A stretch of DNA of 22,202 bases from Candidatus Moranbacteria bacterium GW2011_GWE2_36_40 (GTDB lineage Bacteria > Patescibacteriota > Minisyncoccia > Moranbacterales > GWC2-37-73): contig LBRX01000015.1 of NCBI GenBank assembly GCA_000991645.1, positions 1-22,202 on the forward strand. The letters are read 5' to 3'. Every line of letters begins with the position of its first letter. Position 1 is the stretch's first letter. A model generated the notes under the pieces. It saw only the letters and a program-made list of their open reading frames with translations, was not told the DNA's origin and ran no database searches. Of this stretch, positions 13,786 to 20,781 are shown piece after piece. Position numbers and translations under genes: made by a program.

Positions 13786-15015
13786 ATGAAAAAACTTAAA
13801 TTTCCAAAAGGTTTTCAATGGGGGGTGGCGACTTCGTCGTATCAGGTTGAGGGTGGAAATTCCAATTCTGATTGGTGGCAATGGGAAAAACTTGGGAAAG
13901 CTGACAATGAGTCAGGTAGAGCCTGTGATTATTGGAATCTGTATAAAAAGGATCATGAGTTGCTTTCTGAATTGGGAGTGAAAATGTTTCGAACTTCAAT
14001 CGAATGGGCGAGAGTTGAAAATGAAGATGGTGTTTTTGACGAGGAAGCCTTTGCTCATTATCGAGAAATTCTTGGAGATTTAAAAAAGAGAAGCATCAAA
14101 ACCCAGGTTACTCTTTGGTGGTGGACAAGCCCAATTTGGTTTCAAGAAAAATATGGTTTTCACAAAAAAGAATCAATTGAGATTTTTGCAAGATATGTAA
14201 AAAAAGTCACAGACGAGCTTGGGGATTTGATTGATATTTTTACGATTTTGAATGAGCCAATGGTTCCATTAGGGCAAGGATTTTTGGCTGGGGCTTTTCC
14301 TCCAGGATATAAAAACCCATTCAAATTTTTAAGTGCAATTAACAATATTTCTAAGGCATATAAAAAATCATACGAAAGTATCCATGAAAAGTATCCCAAT
14401 AAACAAGTAGGTATTACATATTTGTATAATTGGTATGAATCAGAAGGATTTGGAATTTTGCTAAATACGATCAATAGAATTGCTCAATGGTATCGCATTG
14501 ATTTGCTTGGCAATAAAATCAAGGGATATCAGGACTACGTTGGCATCAATTATTATCGCTTAGGAAAAATTAAATTTAATTTGAAAGATTTTAGAATGGA
14601 TTCGCGAAATCAAACATATCTTGGATTTACTATTGAAGAAGATTTGGGAAATGTGATGAAGTGGATTTCATATCCGCAAGGAATGTTAAAAGTTTTGAAA
14701 GAGGCTAGTGATAAATTCAAACTCCCAATTTATATCACCGAAAATGGTGGTCCCACGCGAGAGGGACTTGATGATGGTGATAGAATAAGATTTATTAAAA
14801 GTCATTTGGCAATGGTGCACAAGGCGATTTCTGAAGGTGTGGATGTTCGTGGATATAATTTTTGGTCACTCATGGACAATCTTGAATGGCTGTATGGATA
14901 TGAACCGAAATTTGGCTTGATTGAAATGGATTACAAAACACTGGAACGAAAACCAAGAAAAAGTTTTTATGAATATGCCAAGATTTGCAAAAGCAATGAA
15001 CTTGAAATTAAATAG
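13786..15015 (+). CDS. Glycoside hydrolase family 1 (beta-glycosidase type)
   Basis: This retaining glycosidase of 409 residues is predicted to be cytoplasmic (no signal peptide) and to cleave a beta-glucoside or -galactoside. The opening FPKGFQWGVATSSYQVEGG holds the sugar-binding Gln (Q20). The acid/base is E157 in TILNEPM and the nucleophile is E319 in YITENGG. FWSLMDNLEW then GY is the aglycone and -1 site region. In most GH1 enzymes the segment after the fourth strand reads TLHHFTLPLWF; here it is TLWWWTSPIWF (109-119), so the histidine that normally touches the sugar is a tryptophan. At 409 residues it is shorter than the usual 440-480. A strong terminator follows. CPR cells often carry few carbohydrate genes, so this one may serve scavenging or turnover. 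Confidence 0.93.
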   Translation: MKKLKFPKGFQWGVATSSYQVEGGNSNSDWWQWEKLGKADNESGRACDYWNLYKKDHELLSELGVKMFRTSIEWARVENEDGVFDEEAFAHYREILGDLKKRSIKTQVTLWWWTSPIWFQEKYGFHKKESIEIFARYVKKVTDELGDLIDIFTILNEPMVPLGQGFLAGAFPPGYKNPFKFLSAINNISKAYKKSYESIHEKYPNKQVGITYLYNWYESEGFGILLNTINRIAQWYRIDLLGNKIKGYQDYVGINYYRLGKIKFNLKDFRMDSRNQTYLGFTIEEDLGNVMKWISYPQGMLKVLKEASDKFKLPIYITENGGPTREGLDDGDRIRFIKSHLAMVHKAISEGVDVRGYNFWSLMDNLEWLYGYEPKFGLIEMDYKTLERKPRKSFYEYAKICKSNELEIK

Positions 15016-15030
15016 AGCCCAACAGAAATA

Positions 15031-15063
15031 AAAAACAGAGTTTTCAAAAACTCTGTTTTTTTT
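15031..15063 (+). terminator. Rho-independent terminator after the GH1 gene
   Basis: AAAAACAGAG (15031-15040) pairs with CTCTGTTTTT (15051-15060), extended by TTT/AAA around a small loop, and is followed by more T residues. Confidence 0.9.
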
Positions 15064-15251
15064 GGATCACACGCAATATATGGTTTCAAGAAGTAAGAGT
15101 TTGCCTTTTGCTTTGCCCGTTTTCTTTTGAGGCAACAGAGAGTGACAGTGAACTCTTAGCGAGCAATCATAGCTCTTCGATTGCGAAGCGTGCCGAAAAA
15201 GGAAACAGACAAAGCAAAAATTTCAAAAGAACCATGTATTGCGCGTGACCC
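15064..15251. repeat. 188-bp foldback element between convergent genes
   Basis: The two ends are imperfect inverted repeats of about 24 bases: GGATCACACGCAATATATGG at the left, and GGGTCACGCGCAATACATGG as the reverse complement of the right end. The similarity continues inward: CTTTTGCTTTGCCCGTTTTC at the left matches TTTTGCTTTGTCTGTTTCC from the right. The whole stretch could fold into one long hairpin. It holds no ORF. It fills the gap between the GH1 terminator and the end of cysS. Confidence 0.7.
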
Positions 15252-15272
15252 TTTTTTTTCTGGTAGTTTATT

Positions 15273-16703
15273 TTAGGAGGCTGGCTTTATAATTGGTCCA
15301 TTGGCGGTGTCCTCAACAACAAATCCGTGTTTTTCAATCAAGGCTCTTATTTCATCGGAAGCCCCAAAATCCTTGTTCTTGCGTGCTTGTTCACGTTTGT
15401 GCATAAGATCTTTTATTTCCTGAGGAATTTCAGCTTGTCCGGAAAGGATAAAGCCAAAAACTGAGTTCATTTTTTTCCAGCGCGCTGATATTTTCTTTGC
15501 ATCTTCTGAGGATAGTGCGCCATCAGCAATATTTTTGTTGCCTTCGGTAATTATTTCATATATAACGCTAAGTGCCAGTGGAGTGTTGAGATCATCATCC
15601 ATTGCAGCATCAAATTTTTCTTGGTATAAAGAAATGTTAAAATTTTCAGTTGATTCAATTTCCCTAGAAGCAATAGCTTCCAAATTTAGAATAAAATCAT
15701 TAATTCTTTGGATATTTTTATGAGCCTGCTCAAGCGAATCCCAGGAAAAATTTGTTTGACTGCGATAATGAGAAGAGAGAAACAATAAACGCAAATCCAT
15801 GGCAGAAAATCCTTTCTCTTTAATATCTTCTAGCGTGAACAAATTGCCTTTTGATTTGCTCATTTTTTTGCCATCTATAAGTAAATGTCTGGTATGCACC
15901 CAAAAATTTACAAATTTTTGACCAGTATAACATTCCGTTTGAGCAATCTCTGCTTCTTGATGAGGAAAAATATTATCTTCTCCCCCAGTGTGAATATCAA
16001 TTGTGTTGCCAAGGTATTCTGTGCTCATGGCTGAGCATTCAATGTGCCAACCGGGATATCCAATTGACCAAGGAGACTCCCATTTCATTGCGTGCTCTTT
16101 CGGGGCTTTGATCCAAAGTGCAAAGTCCCAGGGATTTTTTTTGTCAGGATGTTCTTCGATTCTGGCTCCAACTTTCAAATTTTCAAGAGTATTTCCAGAG
16201 AGTTTTCCATAATCTTCAAATTTTGTAACATCAAAAAAAACGTTGCCATTTTTTTCGTAGGCATATCCTTTTTCAAAAAGTCCTTCAATAATTTTGATCA
16301 TCTGTGGAACATGCGCTGTGGCACGTGGAAAGAAATGAGCGGTAATTATGTTTAATTCTTTTTCTGTTTGTTTGAAATATTCTTCATAGAATCTGGCAAT
16401 TTCTTCAGGAGTTTTTTTCTCACGCTCGGCAGCTCTAATCATTTTGTCTTCTCCGGAATCCCCCTGGGCAACATCATCATCGGTCAGATGTCCAACATCC
16501 GTGATGTTTTTGATTAATCGAACTTCATATCCAATATATTCCAAATAGCGTCTAATAGTGTCAGATAAGAGATATGCGCGAATGTTTCCGATGTGCAAAT
16601 AGCTGTAAACTGTTGGTCCACAAGTATACATCCCGACTTTACCGGGATTTAATGGTTTAAATTCTTCTTTACTTTTAGAGAGGGTATTATAAAGACTTAG
16701 CAT
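15273..16703 (-). CDS. cysS: Cysteinyl-tRNA synthetase
   Basis: It charges tRNA-Cys with cysteine. It is a class I synthetase of 476 residues, typical for the family. The HIGH-type box is LHIGNIRAY (36-44) and the KMSKS loop is KKMSKSKGN (279-287). The zinc ligands are all present: C28 in MYTCGPTVY, C223 in WHIECSAM, and H248 and E252 in FPHQEAEIA. The C-terminus has the DDDLNTPLAL segment, and after it the shortened KREQARKNKDFGASDEIR helix and GPIIK end. The start codon at 16703 is followed by the standard opening, LSLYNTLSKSKEEF. The gene converges with the GH1 gene; the gap holds the foldback element. Confidence 0.96.
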   Translation of the reverse strand: MLSLYNTLSKSKEEFKPLNPGKVGMYTCGPTVYSYLHIGNIRAYLLSDTIRRYLEYIGYEVRLIKNITDVGHLTDDDVAQGDSGEDKMIRAAEREKKTPEEIARFYEEYFKQTEKELNIITAHFFPRATAHVPQMIKIIEGLFEKGYAYEKNGNVFFDVTKFEDYGKLSGNTLENLKVGARIEEHPDKKNPWDFALWIKAPKEHAMKWESPWSIGYPGWHIECSAMSTEYLGNTIDIHTGGEDNIFPHQEAEIAQTECYTGQKFVNFWVHTRHLLIDGKKMSKSKGNLFTLEDIKEKGFSAMDLRLLFLSSHYRSQTNFSWDSLEQAHKNIQRINDFILNLEAIASREIESTENFNISLYQEKFDAAMDDDLNTPLALSVIYEIITEGNKNIADGALSSEDAKKISARWKKMNSVFGFILSGQAEIPQEIKDLMHKREQARKNKDFGASDEIRALIEKHGFVVEDTANGPIIKPAS

Positions 16704-16783
16704 TTTTTTTCAATACAAGATTATAATAGTTACTGTATATTGACTTTTGTATATTGTCTAGCTAAAGCCCAATAAGCTGTTTA

Positions 16784-17692
16784 TTATAGCCATTTTCTCA
16801 TCTTAAAAACAACGATAGTGCAAAGTGAAATGAAAAGCATTATGGAAGTATGAATGGCAAAAGCATGGGGACTTTTTCCAAAAGGAATATCGGCGCTCAT
16901 GGCAAGAATATTTGAATATACTGTCATTGGCATCATAATGGCAGAAAAAACAGTGAGCACTTTCATTGTGAAATCCAACTTATTGGAAAGAAGGGAATTA
17001 TTGGTTTCTTCCATAGACTCAATTGTTTCTTTGTTACTTTCCAATGCATTCCAAAGACGGATGTTTGTGCCTGTAAGATCTTGAAAATATGCAGAAAGTT
17101 CCGGGACAATCAATGGCGACTTCATCTGAGAAAGAGATTCAATAATATGACGCTGAGGTTTGAGTGTTCGACGGAAATTAAGAATATCACGCTTGACGAC
17201 AGAAATTTCAAAAACCATTTCTTTTTCTTTTCCATTAAAAACTTGCTCCTCAATATTTTCAAGCTTCTTGTGAATATGATCAATGCGCGGAAAGCATGAC
17301 TCCAAAAGCATTTCAAGAATACTGTATAAAAGATGTGCAGGAGTTTTGTTCATGTACAATCTCCGTTGTCCTTCGTTGTTTGCCAATTTTGCAAAAAAGT
17401 CATCAAGCTGATAGATTTCTTTTGCTTGTCCTGTTATTAAATGATCCTTGGTAAGAACAATGTCTAATTCTCCTGGATAAGTTGTTCGTGTTGCCACATT
17501 GAAAAGGGGAATATGAATTGTAAGAAAAATGCAATTTTCATATTGTGTGGCTTTTGGACGATATGTCGGAGTGACAAACTCTTCGATTGCCAATGGATGA
17601 ATATCAAAATTTTCTTGGAGATACAAAACATCATCCGCACTCGGATCAACAAAATCAATCCAAGTAATATTTTTAAATTCAACAGTTTTCAT
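16784..17692 (-). CDS. CorA-like divalent cation transporter without the GMN signature
   Basis: This protein of 302 residues has the CorA layout: a soluble N-terminal funnel domain of about 235 residues, rich in long helices (RRTLKPQRHIIESL, LWNALESNKETIESMEETN), then two C-terminal membrane segments. The first reads MKVLTVFSAIMMPMTVYSNILAM, the second IMLFISLCTIVVF. CorA proteins carry a universal GMN triplet at the end of helix 1, usually YGMN followed by an acidic loop. Here the corresponding position reads AMS (264-266), followed by ADIPFGKS. The family is therefore clear but the selectivity filter is altered, so Mg2+ transport should not be assumed. It starts 13 bases after the ispG stop and is probably co-transcribed with it. 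Confidence 0.85.
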   Translation of the reverse strand: MKTVEFKNITWIDFVDPSADDVLYLQENFDIHPLAIEEFVTPTYRPKATQYENCIFLTIHIPLFNVATRTTYPGELDIVLTKDHLITGQAKEIYQLDDFFAKLANNEGQRRLYMNKTPAHLLYSILEMLLESCFPRIDHIHKKLENIEEQVFNGKEKEMVFEISVVKRDILNFRRTLKPQRHIIESLSQMKSPLIVPELSAYFQDLTGTNIRLWNALESNKETIESMEETNNSLLSNKLDFTMKVLTVFSAIMMPMTVYSNILAMSADIPFGKSPHAFAIHTSIMLFISLCTIVVFKMRKWL

Positions 17693-17705
17693 TTTTATTT
17701 TAGTT

Positions 17706-18761
17706 TTAGAATTTTTTGACTTCTTTGATGAACTCTTCTAACAAATCTTTTTCATCAATTTTGCGTATTATTTCACCTTTTTTCATAATAAGTCCAACTC
17801 CTTTTCCGCCAATAATTGCCAAATCTGCTTCGCGAGCTTCGCCAGGACCATTTACCACGCATCCCATAACGGCAACATGAATATCTTTATCAATTCCAAT
17901 AAGAGCTTTTTCAACTTTGCCAGCAAGCGCAATTAAATTTATTTCTGTTCGTCCGCAAGTTGGGCAGCTTGTTACTGTGATTCCTCGTTTACGCACGCCA
18001 AGTGATTTGCAAATTTCCCATGCAACACGAATTTCTTCTACAGGATCAGCAGTTAAGGATACTCTCATTGTATCTCCAATTCCTTCATACAGCAAAATAC
18101 CTAAACCGATGGACGAGACAACTGTTCCGCGAAAAATAGTTCCAGCTTCTGTGATGCCGATATGTAAGGGATAGTCAACTTTTTTACTGAGAATACGGTA
18201 TGCCTCGATAGTTCTTTCAATGTCTGAAGCCTTGAGCGAAACTATTATATCTTTAAAATTGTATTTTTCTAAGATTTTTATATGACGCATTGCTGATTCA
18301 ACCATTGCCTTGGCAGTTACCTTGCCTTTGTATTTTGCAAGAATGTCTTTTTCCAGTGATCCTCCATTAACACCAATGCGTATCGGAATTTTTCTTTTCT
18401 TAGCTTCAAGCACAACCATCTTAATTTTTTCTTCGTTACCAATATTTCCAGGATTAATTCTTAATTTATCTATGCCTTGGCGCATTGCCTCCATTGCAAA
18501 TTCAGCAGAAAAATGAATATCAGCTACTAGCGGAATAGAAATTTGTTTTTTGATTTCGCCAAGAGCTTTTGCTGCAATCATATCTGGAACTGCTACGCGG
18601 ATAATTTCACAGCCAGCCATTTGGAGCTGTCTGATTTGTTTTACTGTTGCTTTAACATCTCGCGTATCAGTCGTGCACATAGACTGAATAACGACTGGAG
18701 CGTTTCCTCCAACGAAGATATTTCCAACTTTTATTTTTCTAGTTTTTCTACGTTTTATCAT
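17706..18761 (-). CDS. ispG: 4-hydroxy-3-methylbut-2-enyl diphosphate synthase
   Basis: IspG (GcpE) makes HMBPP from MEcPP, the sixth step of the MEP isoprenoid pathway, using a 4Fe-4S cluster. The protein has 351 residues, as in single-domain bacterial IspG. The N-terminal TIM-barrel opens with VVIQSMCTTDTRDV and has ADIHFS and KLRINPGNIG. The cluster ligands C266 and C269 (SCPTCGRTE) and C301 (MGCVVNGPGEA), plus E308, are all in place. The promoter on the minus strand is strong (TTGTCA-N17-TATAAT). It is first in a unit with the CorA-like gene. No other MEP gene is in this window. Confidence 0.96.
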   Translation of the reverse strand: MIKRRKTRKIKVGNIFVGGNAPVVIQSMCTTDTRDVKATVKQIRQLQMAGCEIIRVAVPDMIAAKALGEIKKQISIPLVADIHFSAEFAMEAMRQGIDKLRINPGNIGNEEKIKMVVLEAKKRKIPIRIGVNGGSLEKDILAKYKGKVTAKAMVESAMRHIKILEKYNFKDIIVSLKASDIERTIEAYRILSKKVDYPLHIGITEAGTIFRGTVVSSIGLGILLYEGIGDTMRVSLTADPVEEIRVAWEICKSLGVRKRGITVTSCPTCGRTEINLIALAGKVEKALIGIDKDIHVAVMGCVVNGPGEAREADLAIIGGKGVGLIMKKGEIIRKIDEKDLLEEFIKEVKKF

Positions 18762-18791
18762 AAGAGTATTTTATTACTTCATTTCTTGTTA

Positions 18792-18820
18792 ATTATAGAC
18801 TATTTTTTCAATATTGACAA
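18792..18820 (-). promoter_or_regulatory. Predicted ispG promoter
   Basis: On the minus strand a TTGTCA -35 box (18820-18815) and a TATAAT -10 box (18797-18792) are 17 bases apart. The -35 box is the complement of the -35 box of the opposite promoter, shifted by one base. Confidence 0.7.
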
Positions 18821-18842
18821 AAGACGTTTTATGGTGTAGTAT
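18814..18842 (+). promoter_or_regulatory. Predicted promoter of the yidD/small-ORF region
   Basis: A consensus TTGACA -35 box (18814-18819) and a TAGTAT -10 box (18837-18842) are 17 bases apart. The predicted RNA start (about 18849) is two or three bases from the yidD ATG at 18852, which would make that reading leaderless. Confidence 0.65.
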
Positions 18843-18851
18843 TGCAAATAA

Positions 18852-19056
18852 ATGAAAAAAGTTATATTATTTTTAATATTGATTTATCAGAAGGTTTTTT
18901 CGCTTGATCACGGCATTCCTTCTTGCCTGTAGCCATTACACATATCAGGCTGTGGAAAGATTTGGGGTTCTGAAAGGAATCTGGCTAGGAATCAAGAGAT
19001 TTGTGCATTGTCATCCTTGGAATGATGGTGGATATGATCCAGTTCCTAAAAAATAG
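18852..19056 (+). pseudogene. yidD: Decayed yidD (membrane protein insertion efficiency factor)
   Basis: YidD is a small membrane-bound protein that helps YidC/Sec insert membrane proteins. Frame 1 reads MKKVILFLILIYQKVFSLDHGIPSCL and then meets TAG. After a shift of one base the family's second half continues: HYTYQAVERFGVLKG, IWLGIKRFVHCHPWNDGGYDPVPKK, stop. The alignment also lacks about 15 residues before the PSC cysteine, where YidD normally has a YPxGYCRFYPTC stretch. So there is both a deletion and a frameshift. The promoter is intact. A sequencing error could explain the shift but not the missing segment. Confidence 0.8.
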
Positions 19057-19176
19057 CTTCATAGCTTATTAGGCTTTAGCTTTTTAGGGGATGCGGGATG
19101 TGAATAAATTTGAATTTTGGGAATTTTAGATATAAAAAGCAGTAGACTTAAAAATTTAATAAAAATGGAGGTGTAA

Positions 19177-19311
19177 ATGTGCATTTCATCTGGTGGATGT
19201 TTTGGTGTTTATGAAGACGAAGAATTTAGGAGTGTAGTGCGGAGTAGTGTAGACGAAGAGGATGAGCCTGGGTTTTTTACAGAGCTGTTTTCTTTGTTTG
19301 ATTATCAATAA
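19177..19311 (+). CDS. Small ORF A, acidic, two cysteines, strong Shine-Dalgarno
   Basis: This ORF has 44 codons and reads MCISSGGCFGVYEDEEF at its start. It has two cysteines (2 and 8) in a glycine-rich head, then an acidic body (SSVDEEDEPG) and an aromatic tail (FFTELFSLFDYQ). The Shine-Dalgarno site GGAGGTGTAA lies directly before the ATG, unlike most genes here. No homologue comes to mind. It is the first of three similar small genes with near-identical translation starts. A weak TTGAAT/TATAAA promoter (19110-19136, 15-base spacer) precedes it. Confidence 0.55.
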   Translation: MCISSGGCFGVYEDEEFRSVVRSSVDEEDEPGFFTELFSLFDYQ

Positions 19312-19334
19312 CTTAACGTGCTTGGAGGTGTAAA

Positions 19335-19514
19335 ATGGCAAAAAAGTGTGATGGAAAAATGACTAAGAGGAAATGCAAGGGGTGTCAATTTACAACTGCT
19401 TGTCTTGGTCAGAATTGTACGGCCAAAAAAATCAGAGGAAGGACCAAGCTGGAATTGCTTATGGCTAATCCAGTGCCCGATGTTTTTGATCAACAACAAT
19501 TTTGCGTCAATTAA
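19335..19514 (+). CDS. Small ORF B, basic, six cysteines, strong Shine-Dalgarno
   Basis: This ORF has 59 codons. The N-terminal half is basic with a tight cysteine cluster, KCKGCQFTTACLGQNC (residues 13-28, spacing C-x2-C-x5-C-x4-C), plus C5 and C57. This could hold zinc or an iron-sulphur cluster, or be a crosslinked peptide core; none is shown. The Shine-Dalgarno site is GGAGGTG, seven bases before the ATG, preceded by GTGCTT as at ORF C. I do not recognise the protein. Confidence 0.6.
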   Translation: MAKKCDGKMTKRKCKGCQFTTACLGQNCTAKKIRGRTKLELLMANPVPDVFDQQQFCVN

Positions 19515-19530
19515 AAAATTTAGTTTTTCA

Positions 19531-19549
19531 CAGCGCACATTGTGCGCTG
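19531..19549. repeat. Perfect palindrome between ORF B and ORF C
   Basis: CAGCGCACA-t-TGTGCGCTG is a 9-bp perfect inverted repeat 23 bases before the ORF C start. There is no T-run after it on the plus strand, so it is more likely an operator or an RNA-stability hairpin than a terminator. Confidence 0.75.
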
Positions 19550-19572
19550 ATCTCGTTGCTTGGAGGTTTAAT

Positions 19573-19800
19573 ATGTCGCTATTCGGAAAAAATTGTGGAA
19601 GAGGTTTGTCTGTAAGGACAACAACAACAATAATTGCCCCACCGCGAGCTGATGAAATAAAAGTCACAGTCCATCCCTCGTGTCCAAACAAGGGTGGAGC
19701 GTATGTTGCTCCTGGGCAGGGACCTCTCTTTACTGAACATTTGGATGCCGCCAGGGCACACACCTGTTTCAATGTGTGTTGCGAGGCTTGCAAATTGTAA
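19573..19800 (+). CDS. Small ORF C, five cysteines, strong Shine-Dalgarno
   Basis: This ORF has 75 codons, starting MSLFGKNCGRGLSVRTTTT at the ATG that follows GGAGGTTTAAT. The upstream frame stays open to 19405 but has no ribosome site there. Cysteines are at 8 and 37, and a compact C-terminal group reads TCFNVCCEACKL. A proline/glycine-rich middle (HPSCPNKGGAYVAPGQGPLF) has no hydrophobic segment. A perfect-looking terminator follows 25 bases after the stop, so the cassette ends here. No known family is recognised. The base composition is richer in G and C than most of the window. Confidence 0.6.
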   Translation: MSLFGKNCGRGLSVRTTTTIIAPPRADEIKVTVHPSCPNKGGAYVAPGQGPLFTEHLDAARAHTCFNVCCEACKL

Positions 19801-19825
19801 TTTTTTTTTGGATAGTATTTTATAA

Positions 19826-19861
19826 AGTCCCGATTCTCATCTGAGAGTTGGGGCTTTTTTC
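19826..19861 (+). terminator. Rho-independent terminator ending the small-ORF cassette
   Basis: A 13-bp stem with several G-T pairs (AGTCCCGATTCTC with GAGAGTTGGGGCT), an ATCT loop, and a run of T. It separates the cassette from hrcA. Confidence 0.9.
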
Positions 19862-19889
19862 TATGTCAAAAAAGAGATTATTTGAAAAA

Positions 19890-19916
19890 TTAGCACTCGG
19901 ACTTGACGACTGCTAA
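19890..19916. promoter_or_regulatory. CIRCE operator (HrcA binding site)
   Basis: TTAGCACTC, nine bases, GACTGCTAA. This matches the CIRCE consensus TTAGCACTC-N9-GAGTGCTAA at 17 of 18 positions; the one difference is a C for G in the right arm. It lies 125 bases before hrcA and overlaps its -35 box, so HrcA would block RNA polymerase until heat shock. Confidence 0.93.
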
Positions 19917-19931
19917 TTGATGGAATATAAT
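19903..19931 (+). promoter_or_regulatory. hrcA promoter overlapping CIRCE
   Basis: A TTGACG -35 box (19903-19908) lies inside CIRCE, and a perfect TATAAT -10 box (19926-19931) follows after exactly 17 bases. Transcription should start near 19938, leaving a leader of about 100 bases that carries inverted repeat arrays. Confidence 0.88.
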
Positions 19932-19936
19932 GAATG

Positions 19937-20032
19937 CATAAGTTCTTAAGGTTCATAAAGTTAAAAGTTCATAAGGTAATGTTTGGGCTCGTATTGCTTT
20001 AAAAACTTTATAAACTTTATAACTTTATAAGC
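19937..20032. repeat. Inverted pair of 8-9-nt arrays in the hrcA leader
   Basis: The left array (19937-19977) uses AAGTTCAT/AAAGTTAA words. The right array (20001-20032) is the reverse type, ACTTTATAA repeated. The 23 bases between carry no gene. Paired, they would make a long imperfect hairpin in the leader RNA. Confidence 0.7.
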
Positions 20033-20040
20033 TATTTTAT

Positions 20041-20781
20041 ATGAATCCAAGGCAAGAAAAAATATTATCAGCTGTGATTGAAGAATATACTCAAACTGCT
20101 ATTCCAGTTGGTAGTAGTATTTTGGCTCAAAAATATAAGTTTAAAGTTAGTCCCGCAACAATCCGAAATGACATGACTGCGTTGGAAGAAGATGGATATT
20201 TGTATCAACCGCACATAAGCGCTGGCAGAATTCCAACTGACAAGGGTTATCGATATTTTGTGGAAGAAGTGATGAAAGACAAAGAGCTTTCAAAAGAGGA
20301 TCAACAAAAAATGCAGAGAGAATTTTTGAAACTAAAGGCACAGAACACTCGTTTGACCCGCACAACTGCAAAATTGCTTTCTCACGTGAGTGGAAACTTT
20401 GCTATCAGCGGAATGGTTGAAAAGGATGATTTTTCAGATTTTGGAATGCGAGAATTGATGGAAGAACCTGAATTCAAGGAGTTGGGTGAAATGTGCCGTT
20501 TGGTTGAAATGCTGGATTATGTTGATGAAAAATTTGATCAACTCACAAAGAATATTAAAGAAGGAGAAACAAGAATTTTTATTGGTAAAGAAAATCCCAT
20601 TGATGGCACAGCAAATTGTTCAATGATTGTGTCGCCGTACAGATTAAGTTCTGGTGAAAAAGGAATCCTAGCGCTAATTGGTCCCAAGAGAATGGAATAT
20701 GCCAAAAACAAATCCATGATTGAATACGTCAAGAAACTTTTAGGAGCGAGCATGGTAATAATATTGTATATTAATTTCTAA
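20041..20781 (+). CDS. hrcA: Heat-inducible transcription repressor HrcA, short form
   Basis: HrcA binds CIRCE and represses heat-shock genes. The N-terminal winged helix is typical: MNPRQEKILSAVIEEY, then SPATIRNDMTALEEDGYLYQ, then PHISAGRIPTDKGYRYFV. At 246 residues it is far shorter than the usual 340 or so. The C-terminus is complete, ending in the family's IGPKRMEYAKN...YVKKLLG segment, so the shortening is internal, likely reducing the inserted dimerisation domain. The last residues (LYINF) and the stop lie in a 7-nt repeat array. The CIRCE operator upstream indicates autoregulation, and grpE and dnaK follow on the same strand. Confidence 0.95.
   Translation: MNPRQEKILSAVIEEYTQTAIPVGSSILAQKYKFKVSPATIRNDMTALEEDGYLYQPHISAGRIPTDKGYRYFVEEVMKDKELSKEDQQKMQREFLKLKAQNTRLTRTTAKLLSHVSGNFAISGMVEKDDFSDFGMRELMEEPEFKELGEMCRLVEMLDYVDEKFDQLTKNIKEGETRIFIGKENPIDGTANCSMIVSPYRLSSGEKGILALIGPKRMEYAKNKSMIEYVKKLLGASMVIILYINF

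Noticed and set aside
19305..19793. A 162-codon minus-strand ORF opposite the small-ORF cassette
   Set aside because: It has no ribosome site or family signature, and three plus-strand ORFs with strong Shine-Dalgarno sites and a plus-strand terminator account for the region better.
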